64,000 nucleotides of DNA, from the NCBI GenBank assembly GCA_965228125.1, contig OZ245791.1, positions 186,001-250,000 on the forward strand, given 5' to 3'. The stretch's first letter is position 1, and every line of letters starts with the position of its first letter. Positions 15,552-23,112 of the stretch are shown here, piece by piece. The translations under genes and the position numbers were made by a program. The stretch comes from GWF2-38-69 sp965228125. Its GTDB lineage: Bacteria; Verrucomicrobiota; Lentisphaeria; Victivallales; GWF2-38-69. The notes under the pieces are model-generated. The model saw only the letters and a program-made list of their open reading frames with translations. It was not told the DNA's origin and made no database searches.

Positions 15552-15882
15552 TTCTTTATGTCTAGCATTAATTATATGGAAATCCTTTTTTTCTTTAACT
15601 TATTGTGAATTTTGTATAAATTTGTCAATAATTTCTCCATATTATGTTTAAATTAATAGTGTTATATAGATATCCATATAATTTTAAACTTTTCTTATTC
15701 CGTCATATTCTTACTCAATCACTATCTTTGACAATAATTAAAAAAACAATTTGACTATAAGTCAAAACATATTGAATACAATTAAAATTATTTTGTATTA
15801 AATATGTATATAATGTTGCAATTTAATTGCTAGATATTATCCTTCCTTGTTTCAAACCCCATATAAATAGTAATCATATATC
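15552..15882. other. Gene-free, very AT-rich gap between cassettes and recombinase
   Basis: About 330 bases with no open frame of note. A GTTAAAG on the complement at 15594-15600 is the nearest thing to an attC/attI core ahead of cassette 1, but no pairing arms are visible. Promoters for the divergent cassettes and recombinase must lie here; several TATAAT-like strings occur, none decisive. Confidence 0.4.
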
Positions 15883-17169
15883 ATGGCTAATAAAAAACAA
15901 CACGGACAAGGGCACTTACATAAAAGAGGAAAAGTGTATTATTACAAATACATGATTAATGGAAAAACTAAGGATGTATCTCTTAAAGTTACTACGGAAG
16001 CCGAGGCTAAAGAGAAAATCAAAACAGAATACCTTCCTTTGTTAAAGGCTACAAGTAAAGAGCAAATAGCCCTACATGTGGCAGAGGCCAGAAAGTTTAT
16101 AAATAGGGTCAATACTGTTAAACTAGGAGACACTTGGGAATTTTATCTTAAAAGCCCATCCAGGCCTGACAGCTCACAAGGAACGCTTAGAGGTTATAAA
16201 TGTGCTTTCAATGACTTCCTTTCTCATATTGAAAAGTCTTTTCCGTCAATCTCCAATTTTTCTGAAATCAATGAAGAAGTAGCCCAAGGATATGCTCAAT
16301 ATCTCTGGAATGAAAGAAAAATCTCAGAACGAACGTATAACGCTTATATCAAAGCTATGCATCTGATTTATCGGGTTCTTATCCCCAGAGAAACTAATCC
16401 CTTTTCCAAAGAGAATGTGACTCGTAAAACTGAGAATCAGCAAGGCCATAATAAATTCACAGAAGAGCAGATTCTTAATATTCTAGATTCTTTTAAAAAT
16501 GTTGATCTTTTCCTTATGAATAAAGATGAAATGGGCATTCTATTCCATTTGGGAGCTTTAACAGGGTTAAGGCTGGCTGATTGCTGTTTACTTAAATGGA
16601 ATGAAGTTTTTCTTTCAGAAGGTTTCATTAAACGAGTTCCAATAAAAACAAATAGAATAAAGAGAAAGGCGGTTATTCCTATTGCTGCAAAACTTAAAGG
16701 ACAGCTAGAATTAGCTCTAAAATGGCAATTTGATGAATATGTACTTCCAAAAGTAGCTGAAAGGTATTTAAGAAACCCTGACGGTATTAGAGTTGATACA
16801 ATGAAAGTCTTTAGATTTACAGGGCTAGAAACCTCAGAAGATAAAGGCTCTCTTCAAAGACAGAAAAATATTTGCAGATACGGATTTCACTCTTTCAGGC
16901 ATTCATTCGCCAGTATTATGGCTTCAAGTGGCTATAATATTACTATGCTTGCTCAGGTTCTTGCCGATGATACTAAAACTCTTGAGAAGTATTACATAAA
17001 CATTGATGATCATGTTATTAAAAATACCTTTAATGATATGTTTTTGACCGATGTAAAAGCAGTCACTTCAAATAAAGATGTCTTATTGAGTAAGCTCAAT
17101 AAAGAGCTAATATCCAAAAGCATTGATCAATTGAAATTGATAGATCAGTTTATAGCAAAACTAGGTTAA
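15883..17169 (+). CDS. Tyrosine recombinase (phage/plasmid-type integrase)
   Basis: 428 residues. An N-terminal arm-binding region (GQGHLHKRGKVYYYKYMINGK) and a SAM-like core-binding domain (about 90-190) precede the catalytic domain, with R230 (TGLRLADC), H336-SF-R339-H and Y370 or Y371 (LEKYYINI). All catalytic residues appear present. It lacks the layout of an IntI integron integrase, so it more likely mobilises the island through tRNA-Pro than the cassettes beside it. It lies in the middle of the island rather than next to an attachment site, which is unusual. Confidence 0.9.
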   Translation: MANKKQHGQGHLHKRGKVYYYKYMINGKTKDVSLKVTTEAEAKEKIKTEYLPLLKATSKEQIALHVAEARKFINRVNTVKLGDTWEFYLKSPSRPDSSQGTLRGYKCAFNDFLSHIEKSFPSISNFSEINEEVAQGYAQYLWNERKISERTYNAYIKAMHLIYRVLIPRETNPFSKENVTRKTENQQGHNKFTEEQILNILDSFKNVDLFLMNKDEMGILFHLGALTGLRLADCCLLKWNEVFLSEGFIKRVPIKTNRIKRKAVIPIAAKLKGQLELALKWQFDEYVLPKVAERYLRNPDGIRVDTMKVFRFTGLETSEDKGSLQRQKNICRYGFHSFRHSFASIMASSGYNITMLAQVLADDTKTLEKYYINIDDHVIKNTFNDMFLTDVKAVTSNKDVLLSKLNKELISKSIDQLKLIDQFIAKLG

Positions 17170-17209
17170 GTATTTCTTTTCTGTTAATTCTTGATATATG
17201 TTGTTATTG

Positions 17210-17248
17210 GAGTATACTCTAATAATATAAATTATTTATTGGAGTATA
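17210..17248. promoter_or_regulatory. Inverted repeat overlapping the ribosome-binding site of the DUF4143 ATPase
   Basis: A perfect 10-bp palindrome GAGTATACTC (17210-17219) is followed by a second half-site, so TATACTC (17213-17219) pairs with GAGTATA (17242-17248). The second arm contains the GGAG ribosome-binding site (17241-17244) of the gene starting at 17252. TTATTGGAGTATA is thus present twice. It suggests autoregulation by a DNA- or RNA-binding factor. Confidence 0.5.
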
Positions 17249-17251
17249 ATC

Positions 17252-18460
17252 ATGAATTCTCAGATACTAAAAACATATCATAGACTATTATCTTCAGTTC
17301 CAAAAGATACTCACAGATTTCTTTTTTCAGAGTTCAACATGAATTCTAAACTTACTGGGATTATCGGGCCACGCGGTACAGGTAAGACAACGATGCTTCT
17401 TCAGCTTATTAATGAAACTATAAAGAACAAGGATGAATGCATCTATGTGTCATTAGATAATATTTACTTTTCCAATAATCTGCTATTTACCTTCATCGAA
17501 GAACTTTATGAAATTGATGGTGCTAGATATTTCTTCCTTGATGAAGTTCATAAATACAGCAATTGGGCTCAGGAAATAAAGAACGCATATGATTCGTTCC
17601 CTGATATAAAAATAGTATTCTCAGGTAGTTCAAGCATGGATATTGTAAAAGGAGTTTACGACTTATCTAGAAGAGCAGCGATATATAAACTTCCCGGATT
17701 ATCATTTAGAGAATATATCCTATTCAAAAATGGTAAAGACTTTCCTGCTATCGGTTTGGATAGAATTCTATCAATAACCAATGAAGAATTAAAAGATATA
17801 TCTGAGTATAAAAGGATATTAGGACTATTCGGAGAATATCTCGATTATGGCTATTATCCGTTTTCTATTGAAGATAAAGAAAAATTCCATAACAAAGTAA
17901 TCAATGTCATAAATAAAATTATTTTTGAGGACATAGCATCGTTTTATAAGCTAAAAACAGAAAATCTTCATTATTTTAAAAAGATTTTGGCATACATTGC
18001 TACAATTCCACCAGGCGAGTTGAACAGGAATAGTATTTCCAAAAATATTGGATTAGATAATAAAACAATTCAAAACTATTTAGAAATTCTTCAGGAAACT
18101 GGGCTAGTTTCTCTAGTGAAAGAAAATAAATCCGGCAGCGGAATGCTTAAGGCAACAGAGAAAATTTATCTCAATAATCCTACTATCTATAAAGCTATAA
18201 GCAGAGAGGTAGGCTTTGAATGTTCTTTAGGCTCAATAAGGGAAATCTTCTTTATTAATATGATTCAAAATTCTGGGAAACAGATATTTTACAGCGCGAT
18301 TGGAGATTTTATCGTGGATGACCATGTTTATGAGATTGGCGGTAAAAACAAATCTGACAAACAGATTAAGACTTCAAAAAATTCATTCCTAGTTAAAGAT
18401 AACATTCTTTATAAAACAAAATCTGAGATTCCACTTTTCCTTTTTGGCTTCATGTATTAA
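17252..18460 (+). CDS. AAA ATPase with DUF4143 domain
   Basis: 402 residues of the widespread AAA_14/DUF4143 family. Walker A GPRGTGKTTM lies near residue 40, Walker B YFFLDEVHK near 95, sensor-1 VFSGSSSM near 135 and an arginine-rich LSRRAAIYKLPGLSFREYI segment near 150. The C-terminal half holds a winged helix (NRNSISKNIGLDNKTIQNYLEIL) and a nuclease-like fold typical of DUF4143 (DDHVYEIGGKNKSDKQI). The biological role of this family is not established; it is common in mobile and defence-rich regions. A terminator follows. Confidence 0.88.
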   Translation: MNSQILKTYHRLLSSVPKDTHRFLFSEFNMNSKLTGIIGPRGTGKTTMLLQLINETIKNKDECIYVSLDNIYFSNNLLFTFIEELYEIDGARYFFLDEVHKYSNWAQEIKNAYDSFPDIKIVFSGSSSMDIVKGVYDLSRRAAIYKLPGLSFREYILFKNGKDFPAIGLDRILSITNEELKDISEYKRILGLFGEYLDYGYYPFSIEDKEKFHNKVINVINKIIFEDIASFYKLKTENLHYFKKILAYIATIPPGELNRNSISKNIGLDNKTIQNYLEILQETGLVSLVKENKSGSGMLKATEKIYLNNPTIYKAISREVGFECSLGSIREIFFINMIQNSGKQIFYSAIGDFIVDDHVYEIGGKNKSDKQIKTSKNSFLVKDNILYKTKSEIPLFLFGFMY

Positions 18461-18491
18461 TTAAATCTAATCCAATTCAACTTTGATATAC

Positions 18492-18527
18492 AAGGGAAGT
18501 AGTTTAATTAACTCTTCCCTTTTTTTA
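18492..18527 (+). terminator. Rho-independent terminator after the ATPase gene
   Basis: AAGGGAAG (18492-18499) pairs with CTTCCCTT (18514-18521), extended by AGTT/AACT, and is followed by a run of T. It separates the convergent ATPase and Rep genes. Confidence 0.75.
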
Positions 18528-18530
18528 TTC

Positions 18531-19508
18531 TTAATAAAGTAAAACTCTTTCTGAATCTGGAAGAAAAATACTTAGAAACTTATTTTTCCAATCATACCAA
18601 ACTCGTTGAATATCTCTATCAAATATTTTTGAAGGATGTTCAAAATTTTTACATGCCAAAATATCTTGTAATTGTTTATTTAGCCTATGCCTTTGATATT
18701 TCGGAAATTCGTTGAGTACAGTCTTTAATCCACAATGCTTTGCTTTAAATAAAACTAAATCAAGGTAATTGTCTCCAGTTTTCTCTATTGAATCAAAGAA
18801 CGATAGTTTTTTAAAAACATTATCAAATGTATCTATATTGAGAGGAAAGTCGGCTCTATACTGAAACTCTACTCTATATAAATATTCATGTTCACATTTT
18901 TCTTTCTGCTTAGCTTCAATCTCTTCTTTTTTGTTATAAATACGAATCTGGTTTTTTGAGTTTCCTGAGCCAAAATAAACTGATTGAATTCCATTATGAT
19001 TTGATATTATCCTCGTTAGCCTGTTTCCAGTATTAGAGATTAAGGATAGATCAATATTCATTGCATAGTCTATAGCAATGTCTACTCTTGAAATCTTTAT
19101 ACCATTAACATTAACTTTGTAACGGTTTGATATGAATCTTAAAAAATCTTCAATTTCCTCAAGATTCCCTTTATTTGGATTGTATTCAAATCTAAATAGA
19201 TAATTCCGATTTACATAATAAATTTGCCTTTCGTCTTCACCGTTTTCGGTTTTATGTTCTAACACTTTCTTGGCTGAGTATTTTGGAAGGAATTGAAAAT
19301 CTATGTCTCCGACAAGCTTTTTATGAAAATGGTACCCTTGTGATACAAAGCTTTCTTTGATCAATTTATGTTCTTTGAGATAATCATTAATCGTGCTAAC
19401 AAGCAACAAAGCTCTTCTCTCCCTGTCAGGAGCATTGTTTAAATATTCAGTTCTCAATAATAAACTTATTTTATCTATACTAGCTTTATTAATACTTATT
19501 AAATTCAT
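18531..19508 (-). CDS. Replication initiation protein (Rep_trans/replication initiation factor-like)
   Basis: 325 residues. The segments VNGIKISRVDIAIDYAMNID, VYFGSGNSKNQIRIYNKKEE and YLYRVEFQYRAD correspond to the conserved R-x-D-x-A-x-D, Y/F-G-x-x-x-S-x-x-x-R-I-Y-x-K and R-x-E-x-x motifs of rolling-circle-type replication initiators found on plasmids and integrative elements. Such proteins nick the origin and are often used for excised-circle replication or transfer. The nicking tyrosine cannot be chosen with certainty. Stem-loops lie directly upstream (19530-19679). Presence of Rep argues the island is an integrated plasmid-like element. Confidence 0.75.
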   Translation of the reverse strand: MNLISINKASIDKISLLLRTEYLNNAPDRERRALLLVSTINDYLKEHKLIKESFVSQGYHFHKKLVGDIDFQFLPKYSAKKVLEHKTENGEDERQIYYVNRNYLFRFEYNPNKGNLEEIEDFLRFISNRYKVNVNGIKISRVDIAIDYAMNIDLSLISNTGNRLTRIISNHNGIQSVYFGSGNSKNQIRIYNKKEEIEAKQKEKCEHEYLYRVEFQYRADFPLNIDTFDNVFKKLSFFDSIEKTGDNYLDLVLFKAKHCGLKTVLNEFPKYQRHRLNKQLQDILACKNFEHPSKIFDRDIQRVWYDWKNKFLSIFLPDSERVLLY

Positions 19509-19529
19509 TTTATTTTCTCCTAGTTAAAA

Positions 19530-19679
19530 GTTGCAATATCGCAACGGTAACCTGCTGTTAGAAAGGGTTACCTTCTTCCCCGTTGAATCGTTCATCTACA
19601 GTTCTTAAAAATAGTATCGGGACGGCATATGCGCGGCGCTCTCCCCGGACGAGCATCCGTCGCATCATGCCTCGCCGAT
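19530..19679. repeat. Stem-loop cluster upstream of rep: candidate origin or regulatory RNA
   Basis: Three structures are visible in 200 gene-free bases. GTTGC/GCAAC flank AATATC (19530-19545). GGTAACC (19546-19552) pairs with GGTTACC (19566-19572). A GC-rich compound stem at 19616-19679 pairs ATCGG/CCGAT, GGCAT/ATGCC and ATGCG/CGCAT with a further CGGA/TCCG hairpin inside. GC content stands out from the AT-rich island. Position next to the initiator gene fits a double-strand origin, oriT or antisense control RNA. Confidence 0.5.
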
Positions 19680-19714
19680 CCAAATACATCTGATCAATCT
19701 TTCATGAGAGATTG

Positions 19715-20044
19715 CTAGTCTCTTCGACAGATTCTTAAATATTCCTCAACATCCTTATCAAGAACACCAACAGCCTTTTTCGAAATTTGAACAGTAGGAA
19801 GAACAGCTTTGGAAATTATCTTTCCATTCTTTTTGATAGTCGTTATCAATCTATCGACTGTCCTGAGGGAAACTCCAAGTATGTCGGGTAATTCCCCTCT
19901 CCTGTAAACTTTTGGTTTTGGATCAGTTGTTTTGGCTGGGTAGACTTTTTGCTGTATAGCTTCCAGTAGTTCGTCTTCTGTTAATGAGACTTCGCCACCA
20001 AGAGCCAGTACTGCCAGTTTTAGATTTTCTTTTCTGATTTCCAT
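19715..20044 (-). CDS. Helix-turn-helix protein, excisionase-like
   Basis: 109 residues. The C-terminal half reads VYRRGELPDILGVSLRTVDRLI followed by a wing with basic residues, then KKAVGVLDKDVEEYL, the pattern of MerR/HTH_17-type excisionases and plasmid regulators. It lies upstream of rep in the same direction across the stem-loop region, and its own promoter region has the inverted repeat CTGACA/TGTCAG. Either control of rep or excision is possible. Confidence 0.65.
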   Translation of the reverse strand: MEIRKENLKLAVLALGGEVSLTEDELLEAIQQKVYPAKTTDPKPKVYRRGELPDILGVSLRTVDRLITTIKKNGKIISKAVLPTVQISKKAVGVLDKDVEEYLRICRRD

Positions 20045-20077
20045 GACCTTTTCCCATTGTTAAAGTTAATAATTTTT

Positions 20078-20094
20078 CTGACAGTTTTTGTCAG
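20078..20094. promoter_or_regulatory. Inverted repeat CTGACA-5-TGTCAG before the HTH gene
   Basis: A perfect 6-bp inverted repeat with a 5-base spacer lies 34 bases upstream of the leftward HTH gene. Size and position fit an operator for a dimeric regulator, possibly that protein itself. Confidence 0.45.
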
Positions 20095-20291
20095 ATGTCA
20101 TGGAGAATATTTAGAAAATGACTGAAAAGTATCTTCTTGCTTGGTTCTGGAAAATACAGAGGGATTCTTGTGGCAGTATGAGGCTAGATAAAAAATTTGC
20201 GTATAAAATGCAAAGGCGCAAACTAATGTCAAGGATGTAAAATTATTAAAATTTTTTGTACCTTATCTATGAAGGCAGGACTTTTCATGTC

Positions 20292-20359
20292 GTCTGCTCT
20301 TCGCTCTCATTCCTTCCGACGGACTTTAAGGGTCCATTCTCGCAATGAGAGACGCAGAC
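20292..20359. repeat. Compound hairpin downstream of the membrane-protein gene
   Basis: In the gene-free stretch 20095-20380, GTCTGC (20292-20297) pairs with GCAGAC (20354-20359), CTCTCATT (20304-20311) with AATGAGAG (20344-20351), and an inner hairpin GGAC/GTCC closes at 20321-20335. It lies just 3' of the leftward gene ending at 20381 but has no clear T tract, so it is not a standard terminator. An origin or structured RNA role is possible. The remainder of the gap shows nothing recognisable. Confidence 0.45.
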
Positions 20360-20380
20360 TCCTGCAGCACTATGACTTGT

Positions 20381-21130
20381 TTATCTTTTTTTCTTAGCTT
20401 CTTTTTTATCTATATCAGTACTTCTTAACTCTTTATGAGCATACTTAAAAACACTATCAGCAAAGTATTTGTGAGCTTTTCCTTCCTCTTGATTACTCTT
20501 GACTTCTCCATTGGCTAACAAAGTTAAAACATCTGCTGAATGGCCAAGAACAATTCTTAAGAAGTCATTAGCCATTTCTCTATTCCATTTGCCTATAAAA
20601 AGGTTTATTTCCTTTTCTTCTAATTGATCATACTGATCATCTGAGAAAATAAAGCCTGTAGTTTTTTCAATATATGTATGATGTCTTCGTAAGGCTTTCA
20701 TACTGGCTTTATTTTCTCTTTGATGTTTGAAGTCCATAGCCGTTTGGAATAGAAATATCAGACTATTCTTGACCTGTAGAAAAGTAAAAATATATAAGGG
20801 TATAATACTGCTATAGAAATATACAGACGGATGTTTAGCCAGTATCAGATACAAGAATATTGTTACTGAATACGCTAAAGCTATATAGGCTATTATTTCA
20901 AGAAGCAAATGGAAAAACAGTTTTCCTACATCTGACTTTACCTCATCCATAGTCATTGAATATACGGATGATATAACAAAAATAACAATAAGAGAAATAA
21001 TAAAAAGTAAGCAGGCAGTATAGTTAAGAAAACCATGACTTTGCCCGTAATTAAAAAAGATAGATACGAAGAACATAGCAATAAAAAACAGTAAGACATT
21101 CTTCAATTTTCGATTAACTTTTAATTTCAT
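20381..21130 (-). CDS. Membrane protein of unknown function
   Basis: 249 residues with four probable membrane helices (about 10-30, 34-57, 72-97 and 102-126) followed by a cytoplasmic, charged 120-residue helical domain (FKHQRENKASMKALRRHH, EEKEINLFIGKWNREM) and a lysine-rich end. No family recognised. Membrane proteins of this plan occur in mobile elements as entry-exclusion or abortive-infection factors, but nothing here proves either. Confidence 0.6.
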   Translation of the reverse strand: MKLKVNRKLKNVLLFFIAMFFVSIFFNYGQSHGFLNYTACLLFIISLIVIFVISSVYSMTMDEVKSDVGKLFFHLLLEIIAYIALAYSVTIFLYLILAKHPSVYFYSSIIPLYIFTFLQVKNSLIFLFQTAMDFKHQRENKASMKALRRHHTYIEKTTGFIFSDDQYDQLEEKEINLFIGKWNREMANDFLRIVLGHSADVLTLLANGEVKSNQEEGKAHKYFADSVFKYAHKELRSTDIDKKEAKKKR

Positions 21131-21214
21131 AATCTTCTTTAGCCTAACAGTTAGATTGTTGTATTAATTCTCCCAATATTATGAATTAAACATATGTCTT
21201 TTTCAATGAGCTTG

Positions 21215-21276
21215 TTATTTTAAGATAATACCCTAAACTAAAATAGCGTAACTGCTTATTTTAAAAACTAAAATAA
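21215..21276. promoter_or_regulatory. Repeated TTATTTTA/TAAAATAA boxes before the Fic gene
   Basis: AAACTAAAATA occurs at 21235-21245 and 21265-21275, 30 bases or three helical turns apart. The inverse box TTATTTTA is at 21215-21222 and 21256-21263, the latter forming an inverted repeat with TAAAATAA (21269-21276). The boxes end about 25 bases before the Fic start. They look like an operator; the Fic protein's own winged-helix C-terminus is a candidate binder. Confidence 0.45.
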
Positions 21277-21300
21277 CGAACTCATATCGAAGGTGAAAAC

Positions 21301-22449
21301 TTGGAAACTAAAACTGGTTATTATGTACCTGTAAGCACTGTTGGAGAAAAATGCATGGCATTTTTACCAAACAGACTGCCCAATCTTTCTTCTTTAAATA
21401 TAAGTCCAGAACTCAGAGAACAGCTTGATTCAGCTTTATTAGCTTTAGGAAGGTTGGATAGTATAAGCTTTCTTCTTCCTGATATTTCTCTGTTTCTGTA
21501 TATGTACATAAGAAAAGAAGCGGTTTTATCTTCTCAGATCGAGGGCACTCAATCCTCTCTTTCTGACTTGCTTTTATATGAACACAAAATGATTCCAGGA
21601 GTTCCTCTTGATGATGTCCAAGAAGTTAGCAACTATGTCTCTGCTTTAAAATATGGAATCGAGCAAATCAAGAAAGGCTTTCCAATATCGTCAAGGTTAA
21701 TAAAAGAACTTCACAAAATATTATTGTCAAAAGGAAGAGGCGTAGATAAACAACCCGGAGAATTTAGACATTCACAAAATTGGATAGGAGGAACTAGACC
21801 CGGCAATGCTGCTTTCGTTCCTCCTCCTCATGATATGATTGACTCATGTATCAGTGATCTTGAGAAATATATTAATAATGAATTTGAAAAGACCTCTGCA
21901 CTAATAAAATCCGCTTTAACTCATATCCAATTTGAAACTATACATCCGTTTCTTGACGGCAATGGAAGAGTAGGAAGACTTTTAATTCCTATGATACTTT
22001 GTGAAAATAAGATATTGAAAGAACCTCTTCTTTATCTCAGCTTGTACTTTAAGACTCATAGAAACAGATACTATGAACTTTTACAAAGGACACGGATTGA
22101 AGGCTGTTGGACTGAATGGCTTTCATTTTTCTGCGAAGCTGTTGAGTCTACCGCCTCACAAGCTGTTAAAACAGTAGAGACTTTAGAAAAGATTCAAAAA
22201 GAGGACAAAGAAATAATTTCTGGCTTAGGCCGTATCAGTGGTTCAGCTATTCAGGCCTATGATGTCTTTCTTAAATCTTTATTTATTACTCCTAGATCAT
22301 TATGTGATGAAGCTAAGCTATCTCCTGCTACAGCCAATAAGGTTTTAAAAGAAATAGCTGAGAAAGGTATCCTGAAAGAAATAAGCGGTAAAGAAAGAAA
22401 CAGAATTTACTCATATCACAAGTATATAAAAGTTCTGAATATGGAGTAA
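21301..22449 (+). CDS. Fic family protein with C-terminal winged helix
   Basis: 382 residues. The Fic active-site loop HPFLDGNGRVGR starts at H215 and is intact, so AMP transfer (or another nucleotidyl modification) onto a target protein is expected. An inhibitory helix motif S77-SQI-E81-G82 fits class II Fic enzymes, which are auto-inhibited in cis. The N-terminal Fic_N-like domain and a C-terminal winged helix (LCDEAKLSPATANKVLKEI) give the common Fic-wHTH architecture. The start is a TTG preceded by AAGGTG; no better ATG is present. It is the last gene before tRNA-Pro, within the island. Confidence 0.9.
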   Translation: METKTGYYVPVSTVGEKCMAFLPNRLPNLSSLNISPELREQLDSALLALGRLDSISFLLPDISLFLYMYIRKEAVLSSQIEGTQSSLSDLLLYEHKMIPGVPLDDVQEVSNYVSALKYGIEQIKKGFPISSRLIKELHKILLSKGRGVDKQPGEFRHSQNWIGGTRPGNAAFVPPPHDMIDSCISDLEKYINNEFEKTSALIKSALTHIQFETIHPFLDGNGRVGRLLIPMILCENKILKEPLLYLSLYFKTHRNRYYELLQRTRIEGCWTEWLSFFCEAVESTASQAVKTVETLEKIQKEDKEIISGLGRISGSAIQAYDVFLKSLFITPRSLCDEAKLSPATANKVLKEIAEKGILKEISGKERNRIYSYHKYIKVLNME

Positions 22450-22478
22450 AGCTTCATTCCTCTCTAGCCTCAAAGAGG

Positions 22479-22501
22479 ACTGTATACAATGTGTATACAA
22501 T
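22479..22501. repeat. Paired TGTATACA motif, right end of island 2
   Basis: Two TGTATACA palindromes separated by ATG, in the same orientation as the left copy at 13358-13380 and matching it at 21 of 23 positions. It lies about 95 bases from the tRNA-Pro 3' end. Confidence 0.6.
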
Positions 22502-22595
22502 CTTATCAATTTATGACACAAAATGACGCATATTGCCAAGAGTAGCATCTTTCAGGTAAAACTAGTGTTTTTGAGGCTAAAAATAGGCAAAAAAA

Positions 22596-22673
22596 TGGTC
22601 GGGATGGAGAGATTCGAACTCTCGACCTTTTGACCCCCAGTCAAACGCGCTAACCAGGCTGCGCTACATCCCG
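22596..22673 (-). tRNA. tRNA-Pro(GGG)
   Basis: On the complement: acceptor CGGGATG (22673-22667) pairs with CATCCCG, followed by A and an encoded CCA (22598-22596). The anticodon stem TTTGA/TCAAA encloses CTGGGGG with anticodon GGG at 22636-22638, and the T arm GAGAG/CTCTC surrounds TTCGAAT. A complete, functional-looking tRNA. The DNA past its 3' end belongs to island 2, so it is the probable integration target. Confidence 0.93.
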
Positions 22674-23112
22674 AGCTTTTGGTAATGCAGTATTTAGATT
22701 TATTATTTCACTAAGTATTTCCTGGAAATTAGTATAACTTGAGTTACTATTGTTGCAGAAAACTGCCATTCTGCAAAAAATAAATCCTTCCAATACATTC
22801 AAAAAATACGTTCATAAAGTAAGTCTTATTTTATAACATTTCAATGGTGCTCCATGAATTACTTGGTAAGAAACTAACATAGTAGAGCTCTTGCCCAATG
22901 AGTTTTAAGCAAAGTTACTAATATTCTTTTGAGCCTCTTCCTGAAATGAACGAACATAGAAAGATCATACGGTTCTTCCGGTAGAGAACTTCAAATCCGA
23001 GGACATACTGAAGATAGATGAAAGCTAAACTTGCTTCATTTTGATCGGGTCGAATCCGGTTCTGGAATCATTAATGTCTTAAAATCAAACTCAGTCCAAT
23101 TTTGGACAACAT
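22674..23112. other. Gene-free region between tRNA-Pro and glgX
   Basis: About 440 bases. No credible ORF, RNA gene or terminator is seen. Short coding-like snatches exist, for example around 22945-23060, but without starts or continuity; this may be decayed DNA near the integration site. Confidence 0.4.

Noticed and set aside
15883..17169. Integron integrase for the attC cassettes
   Set aside because: The protein is about 90 residues longer than IntI, has a phage-type arm-binding N-terminus and no IntI-like insert near the third catalytic box that I can see.
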